Shown in pieces: positions 13,844 to 17,751 of a stretch of DNA of 17,751 bases. The position numbers and the translations under genes were made by a program. Positions within the stretch are counted from its first letter, which is position 1; the number at the start of each line of letters is the position of its first letter. Origin of the DNA: an uncultured Clostridia bacterium (lineage in GTDB: Bacteria > Bacillota > Clostridia > TANB77 > CAG-508). The stretch is from the NCBI GenBank assembly GCA_949077355.1, contig CARUQW010000031.1:1-17751 (forward strand), written 5' to 3'. The notes beneath the pieces were generated by a model. The model worked only from the letters and a program-made list of their open reading frames with translations, was not told where the DNA came from and ran no database searches.

Positions 13844-15766
13844 ATGGAAAACTATGGTTTTGTAAAATGTGCTATTGCTAATTACAATAGCGGTCTTTCT
13901 GACCCTGAAAGTGCAAGAAGTAAAATCCAAGAATTAATGCTACAAGCAAACAGTCAAGGAGTTCGGATATTAATCTTTCCAGAACTATGCCTGACTGGTT
14001 ATACCTGTCAGGACCTTTTTGGTTATTCCCAGCTTATAGAAGCATCTATGAAATATTTGGAAAACCTTAAGAATTTTTCTTCCGCTTTTGATATACTTTT
14101 TGTGGTAGGAGCACCCATCAATGTTTCTGACACACTGTATAATTGTGCTGTTGTTATTCAAAACGGAGAAATTCGGGGAATTGTCCCTAAACAATATCTT
14201 CCAAACTCTGGTGAGTTTTATGAAAAACGGTGGTTTACCGCCTATACAGACACTTCTATCACTTCTGTTAACTTATTCGGTGATGATATTCCCTTTGGCA
14301 ATATCATTTTCAAGTCAACTTTAGGTTACAAATTAGGAATAGAAATCTGCGAAGACCTTTGGTCTGTTATTCCACCAAGTTCCTACTTAGCATTGGCAGG
14401 AGCTAACATCATCGCTAACTTATCTTCTAGTAATGAATTAGTTGGTAAAGATGCCTACCGCAAGGAACTGATTAAAAGCCAGAGTGCAAAAACCATTTCA
14501 GCTTATCTGTATGTTTCCAGTGGCTTTTCTGAATCAACCAGTGATTTAGTATTTGGTGGAAGTGGCTATGCTTTTGAAAATGGAAAACAATTAGCTTCTC
14601 TTAAGCGTTATCAAATGGAGGACCAGCTGAAAATCTTTGATGTCGACATTGAAGATTTAACCAACGAAAGGCTTCATAACAACACTTTCTCTGACAGTAA
14701 AAGAAATTTAAGCATAGCTTATCAGGAAGTTGTTATTAAGCAGTCTTTCTCTACCGCTACAACGCCTTTATCTCGAACCGTGAATCCGCATCCATTTGTA
14801 CCTACTTTAGAACATGATGCACGAGACAAAGTTTGTAGAGAAATCCTTAGCATACAATCAACCGCTTTAGCAAGAAGATTGTCTTCTATTGGAAACACAA
14901 AAGTTACCATCGGGATTTCTGGCGGATTGGATTCCACCCTGGCTTTACTTGTATGTTACGATGCCTTTAAGAAGTTAAAGCTTGACTTCTCTGGAATCAT
15001 GGGAATTACCATGCCTGGATTTGGTACAACAGACCGTACCTATAACAATGCAATTAAACTCTGTCAGGAGTTAGGAGTATCTTTACAGGAAATTTCTATT
15101 AAGGATGCTTGCTTGCAACATTTTAAAGATATTGGTCATGACCCTTCTATTCATGACATTACTTATGAAAATGTACAGGCTAGAGAAAGAACACAAATCT
15201 TGATGGACTTGGCCAATAAGAACCATGGCATTTTAATAGGAACTGGTGATTTGTCTGAACTAGTATTAGGTTGGTGTACCTACAATGGAGATCACATGAG
15301 CATGTATGGTGTTAACTGCTCCATCCCAAAAACTCTTGTCAAATATCTTATTGAATGGTATGCGATTGAGGCTGGCAAAGAAAATCCTGAACTTAAAGAC
15401 ACTTTATTGGATATCATTGATACACCAATTAGTCCAGAGTTACTTCCTACCGAAGGTCAAGAAATTATTCAAAAAACGGAAAATAGCGTTGGACCTTATG
15501 AAGTTGTTGACTTTTTTATCTACAACTTTTTGAGGAAAAAATTCTCTCGAGAAAAAATTCGATATCTGGCAAGCATTGCCTTTGAGGGAAAGTATAGTAA
15601 AGAGAAACTTTCAATGTACTATGATGATTTTATCAAACGATTTTTCAGGAACCAATTTAAGAGAAATTGTATTCCTGACGGTCCTAAAGTAGGAACAGTA
15701 AGCGTGTCACCAAGAGGTGATTTGCGGATACCATCTGATGCAAAAGCAACAATTTGGGGATTTTAA
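13844..15766 (+). CDS. nadE: Glutamine-dependent NAD+ synthetase
   Basis: Amidates nicotinate adenine dinucleotide to NAD+ with ATP, using ammonia released from glutamine. 640 residues, the usual length for the two-domain form. The N-terminal nitrilase-type glutaminase (1 to about 290) shows the catalytic triad E47 (F-P-E-L-C), K116 (V-P-K-Q-Y-L) and C169 (E-I-C-E-D). The C-terminal synthetase domain has the ATP-binding P-loop S-G-G-L-D-S (359-364) and GTGDLSELVLGWCTYNGDHM. The ATG follows AAGGAGG at a 7-base distance. At least four in-frame CGG codons are read as arginine, and the base composition differs from the AT-rich neighbours, which fits import with the island. It ends at a shared terminator. 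Confidence 0.96.
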   Translation: MENYGFVKCAIANYNSGLSDPESARSKIQELMLQANSQGVRILIFPELCLTGYTCQDLFGYSQLIEASMKYLENLKNFSSAFDILFVVGAPINVSDTLYNCAVVIQNGEIRGIVPKQYLPNSGEFYEKRWFTAYTDTSITSVNLFGDDIPFGNIIFKSTLGYKLGIEICEDLWSVIPPSSYLALAGANIIANLSSSNELVGKDAYRKELIKSQSAKTISAYLYVSSGFSESTSDLVFGGSGYAFENGKQLASLKRYQMEDQLKIFDVDIEDLTNERLHNNTFSDSKRNLSIAYQEVVIKQSFSTATTPLSRTVNPHPFVPTLEHDARDKVCREILSIQSTALARRLSSIGNTKVTIGISGGLDSTLALLVCYDAFKKLKLDFSGIMGITMPGFGTTDRTYNNAIKLCQELGVSLQEISIKDACLQHFKDIGHDPSIHDITYENVQARERTQILMDLANKNHGILIGTGDLSELVLGWCTYNGDHMSMYGVNCSIPKTLVKYLIEWYAIEAGKENPELKDTLLDIIDTPISPELLPTEGQEIIQKTENSVGPYEVVDFFIYNFLRKKFSREKIRYLASIAFEGKYSKEKLSMYYDDFIKRFFRNQFKRNCIPDGPKVGTVSVSPRGDLRIPSDAKATIWGF

Positions 15767-15790
15767 GAAGCTTTCCATAAAGAGCTTCAA

Positions 15791-15824
15791 AAATGAGGAT
15801 TAGCGTTAAATCTAATCCTCATTT
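15791..15824. terminator. Bidirectional terminator, nadE / TfoX-domain gene
   Basis: AAATGAGGATTA (15791-15802) and TAATCCTCATTT (15813-15824) form a 12-bp perfect stem with a 10-base loop. It lies between convergent genes and includes the TfoX-domain stop codon; it also marks the right edge of the island. Confidence 0.85.
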
Positions 15825-16139
15825 TATCATTTTTCTTCTTTTCGGAATTGATGTTACTTTCTCTAATTGTGTTATTATCGTTTTACAAAATGCAATATCA
15901 TCAATATCTAATACATAATGTTCTTTTGCCCCTTTATAAGGACAACCTGTTTCTGCATTCTGCATCATTTCTTCTATGCAATCTAATTTTTTCACAAATG
16001 GAGTATTATCACAAACAATAATAATTGGCTTATCATTCACATACACCATAAATTCTCCAAACATTTTCTTATATCGTATTTCTCCTACTCCCTTGATTTG
16101 TTCACATACATATTCTATATATTCGTTGGTTGTTGCCAA
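15819..16139 (-). CDS. TfoX/Sxy N-terminal domain protein
   Basis: 106 residues. The stretch GEIRYKKMFGEFMVYVNDKP, then the YVLDIDD strand, is the TfoX N-terminal domain. In gamma-proteobacteria the full TfoX/Sxy protein activates competence genes with CRP; single-domain versions are widespread in Bacillota with no settled role, so competence should not be assumed. The start is TTG at 16139, seven bases after AGGAGG. It is the last gene of a four-gene minus-strand operon, 14 bases after the guanine deaminase gene. Arginine is encoded by CGA/AGA, with no in-frame CGG. Confidence 0.83.
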   Translation of the reverse strand: MATTNEYIEYVCEQIKGVGEIRYKKMFGEFMVYVNDKPIIIVCDNTPFVKKLDCIEEMMQNAETGCPYKGAKEHYVLDIDDIAFCKTIITQLEKVTSIPKRRKMIK

Positions 16140-16153
16140 TTTTGTTCCTCCTT

Positions 16154-16633
16154 TTAATACATAATTTTTCCATCCATTTTATCAAAATCCTTAAAAACTT
16201 CTAAAGCTTCTTTACTATCTATGTGATGTTTGCTTAAAATTTCTTGATTTTTCCCATCTAAATATTCATATATTACATCATCCCTAAACCCTATATCTCC
16301 TGCATCTTTTCTAGTATTCGCATAATATACTTCCTTAATATTCGCCCAAATAATAGCAGATAAACACATCGGACATGGTTCTGCATTTACATATAAAGTA
16401 CAATCGGACAAATCATTTGTATTTAATGCTTTAGAAGCATTTCTAATAGCATTTATCTCAGCATGAGCAGTCGCATCTTTAGTTTCAATTACAGTATTAT
16501 GTCCTGACGCTATAATCTCGCCATCTTTTACTACAACCGCTCCAAATGGTCCTCCATTTCTATAATTATTTGCTCTATTTATTTTTGACTCTTCAATTGC
16601 CATCTTCATTGCCTTTTCTTGTATATTTTCCAT
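16154..16633 (-). CDS. guaD: Guanine deaminase-like cytidine deaminase-fold enzyme
   Basis: Zinc deaminase expected to convert guanine to xanthine. 159 residues, as in Bacillus GuaD. Visible: GGPFGAVVVKDG (28-39), zinc/catalytic motif T-A-H-A-E-I-N-A-I (H and E), and P-C-P-M-C zinc cysteines, followed by AIIWANIKEVYYANTRKDAG and GFRDD, which favour GuaD over the tRNA deaminase TadA. Specificity within this fold is easy to misjudge, so another base or nucleoside substrate remains possible. The ATG follows AAGGAGG. It is 11 bases after the YhhQ gene: a purine enzyme next to a transporter of 7-deazaguanine precursors. Confidence 0.82.
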   Translation of the reverse strand: MENIQEKAMKMAIEESKINRANNYRNGGPFGAVVVKDGEIIASGHNTVIETKDATAHAEINAIRNASKALNTNDLSDCTLYVNAEPCPMCLSAIIWANIKEVYYANTRKDAGDIGFRDDVIYEYLDGKNQEILSKHHIDSKEALEVFKDFDKMDGKIMY

Positions 16634-16644
16634 ACTTTACCTCC

Positions 16645-17316
16645 TTATATGCTTTTTATTTTTTTAGCAATATATAAAAATGGTGTATCTAAAAATGCTA
16701 CCACAAATTTTATTGCATAAGTTACAATCGTTAAATCTATTATTACTTTCCAGGAATATATTCCAACAAAAGCAATCATAGTAAACAATACACTATCTAC
16801 TAGTTGGCTTATCATCGTAGAACCATTATTTCTAAGCCATAAAAACTTGTCTTCTGGGAACTTTTTTCTAATCCAGTCATATAAATAAGTATCTAAAGTA
16901 TTGCTAATAAAATAGGTTAATAAACTTGCTATACAAAGTCTTGGCATAAATCCAAATATCGTATGCATGGCATCATTTACAAAATCTTGTGAATTTGGTA
17001 CAAATAATAAATCAATTTGTGTTAAAATAGTAAATACTACCATAGAAAAAAATCCTATTCTAACAGCTTTTCTTGCTTCTTTTCCTCCATATATCTCACT
17101 TAAAATATCGGTCGCCAAAAAGCATGTACTATATACAACATTTCCTAAGGTTACCGATAATCCAAACATGTCTACACATTTAGTTACTTCCATATTTGCA
17201 ATAATAGTTGCTATCGCTACCCATACAAATAAGCCTGTTTTTCGAAAAAATCGATACGCTATTAAAATTGCTATAAAGTTAATTAAAATGGTTACTCCAA
17301 ATAATATTTCATTCAT
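16645..17316 (-). CDS. YhhQ-family queuosine precursor transporter
   Basis: Membrane protein of 223 residues with about six hydrophobic helices, from the YhhQ/DUF165 (VUT) family, which imports preQ0/preQ1 or related 7-deazapurines for queuosine modification of tRNA. Family motifs: NVVYSTCFLATDILSEIYGG (59-78) and NNGSTMISQLVDSVLFT (162-178). The start ATG 17316 has a GGAAGAAT-type site and lies five bases after the preceding stop, so it belongs to the same operon. Substrate form (preQ0, preQ1 or queuine) cannot be told from sequence. Confidence 0.9.
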   Translation of the reverse strand: MNEILFGVTILINFIAILIAYRFFRKTGLFVWVAIATIIANMEVTKCVDMFGLSVTLGNVVYSTCFLATDILSEIYGGKEARKAVRIGFFSMVVFTILTQIDLLFVPNSQDFVNDAMHTIFGFMPRLCIASLLTYFISNTLDTYLYDWIRKKFPEDKFLWLRNNGSTMISQLVDSVLFTMIAFVGIYSWKVIIDLTIVTYAIKFVVAFLDTPFLYIAKKIKSI

Positions 17317-17321
17317 TTTTC

Positions 17322-17660
17322 TTATTCTTCCATTTCTAGTTCTTGTTTTTCTTCTATTGCTTCTTCTTCAACTACCTCATTAATAGCTGCTGTTTCCTCT
17401 GTTATACTAGTCTCGAAAGAAAAAACTTTCTTTTCTGTTCTTGCTTTTTCTTCAAATTTTTTATTGAATTCTTCTTTTGCTTCATTTAACGTTTCTTGCA
17501 TGGCATTAAACATAGCCTCTACATCTGCTCTTGTAAAATCATAACTATTGCTTCTTGCCATTGGTTCCAAAATTTGAATATCATGTAATACATTATTTAC
17601 TCTCTTTCCCGCATATTCCATAAATTTTTTTCTTTTTTCTTCATTTACTACTCTTTCCAT
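17322..17660 (-). CDS. Hypothetical acidic-tailed small protein
   Basis: 112 residues from ATG 17660, chosen because AAAGGAA lies eight bases upstream; an in-frame ATG at 17693 has no such site. The first 85 residues are predicted helical and charged (MERVVNEEKRKKFMEYAGKR, then VEAMFNAMQETLNEAKEEFN), followed by a Glu-rich disordered tail (EVVEEEAIEEKQELEMEE). No signal peptide, membrane segment or recognised domain. It is the first visible gene of the operon with the queuosine precursor transporter, guanine deaminase and TfoX-domain genes. Function unknown. Confidence 0.72.
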   Translation of the reverse strand: MERVVNEEKRKKFMEYAGKRVNNVLHDIQILEPMARSNSYDFTRADVEAMFNAMQETLNEAKEEFNKKFEEKARTEKKVFSFETSITEETAAINEVVEEEAIEEKQELEMEE

Positions 17661-17751
17661 TTCTACATTCCTTTCTATGTTTTTTCTTAGCATAGCATAT
17701 CACAAATTTTTTCAAATTTCAAACCTTGTTTTTAATATTTTTTATCTTACA

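Noticed and set aside
16967..17383. Plus-strand 138-codon open frame opposite the queuosine precursor transporter
   Set aside because: It mirrors a membrane-protein gene; hydrophobic composition is expected from antisense and there is no start signal.
1..17751. CRISPR array, tRNA, rRNA, insertion sequence or integrase
   Set aside because: I looked for regularly spaced direct repeats, cloverleaf ends and transposase motifs and saw none.

Overview
The window reads as a chromosomal segment of a low-GC Bacillota bacterium, probably an uncultured gut-type Clostridia. The evidence is very AT-rich DNA, AGGAGG ribosome sites, GTG/TTG starts, AGA-dominated arginine codons and typical firmicute families. 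I cannot name the species.

Layout. (1) 1-292: start of yebC, running off the left edge. (2) 399-2903: three minus-strand genes, a macrodomain-linked (class M) sirtuin, a zinc-type macrodomain protein and a metallo-beta-lactamase-fold-like protein. Each is broken by +1 frameshifts: one, four and two. (3) 3171-6895: HxlR regulator, membrane-bound XRE regulator, DUF3221-like anchored protein and a CPA2 cation/proton antiporter, all intact. (4) 7027-15766: an island richer in GC. It holds a divergent adenylosuccinate synthetase, a vWA protein, a degenerate kinase-like protein, two zinc-ribbon proteins, a nicotinamidase-like hydrolase and glutamine-dependent NAD synthetase. (5) 15819-17660: a compact operon with a hypothetical protein, a YhhQ-type queuosine precursor transporter, a GuaD-like guanine deaminase and a TfoX-domain protein.

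Main observation. All seven frameshifts in region 2 sit at an in-frame CGG codon, and all have the same form: one extra C directly before a GGN glycine codon. Skipping that C restores each protein to full family length (286, 268 and 264 residues), with no other stop or indel and with conserved glycines in place (the macrodomain H-T-V-G-P and L-G-C-F motifs). Outside these sites I find no in-frame CGG in the other AT-rich genes. The island has at least twelve in-frame CGG codons read straight through. The window thus seems to hold two translational dialects: an AT-rich one in which CGGN behaves as a +1 shift to glycine, and an imported one in which CGG is ordinary arginine. A comparable arrangement is known from Perkinsus mitochondria (AGGY read as GGY glycine); I know of none in bacteria. 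Sequencing artefact or a special form of gene decay must be excluded first.

Functional themes. The sirtuin/macrodomain pair would add and remove ADP-ribose, consuming NAD+. The island carries two NAD+ salvage steps (nicotinamide to nicotinate; nicotinate adenine dinucleotide to NAD+) and an AMP-forming purine enzyme, beside vWA, kinase-like and zinc-ribbon proteins. A stress or defence role for the island is an inference.
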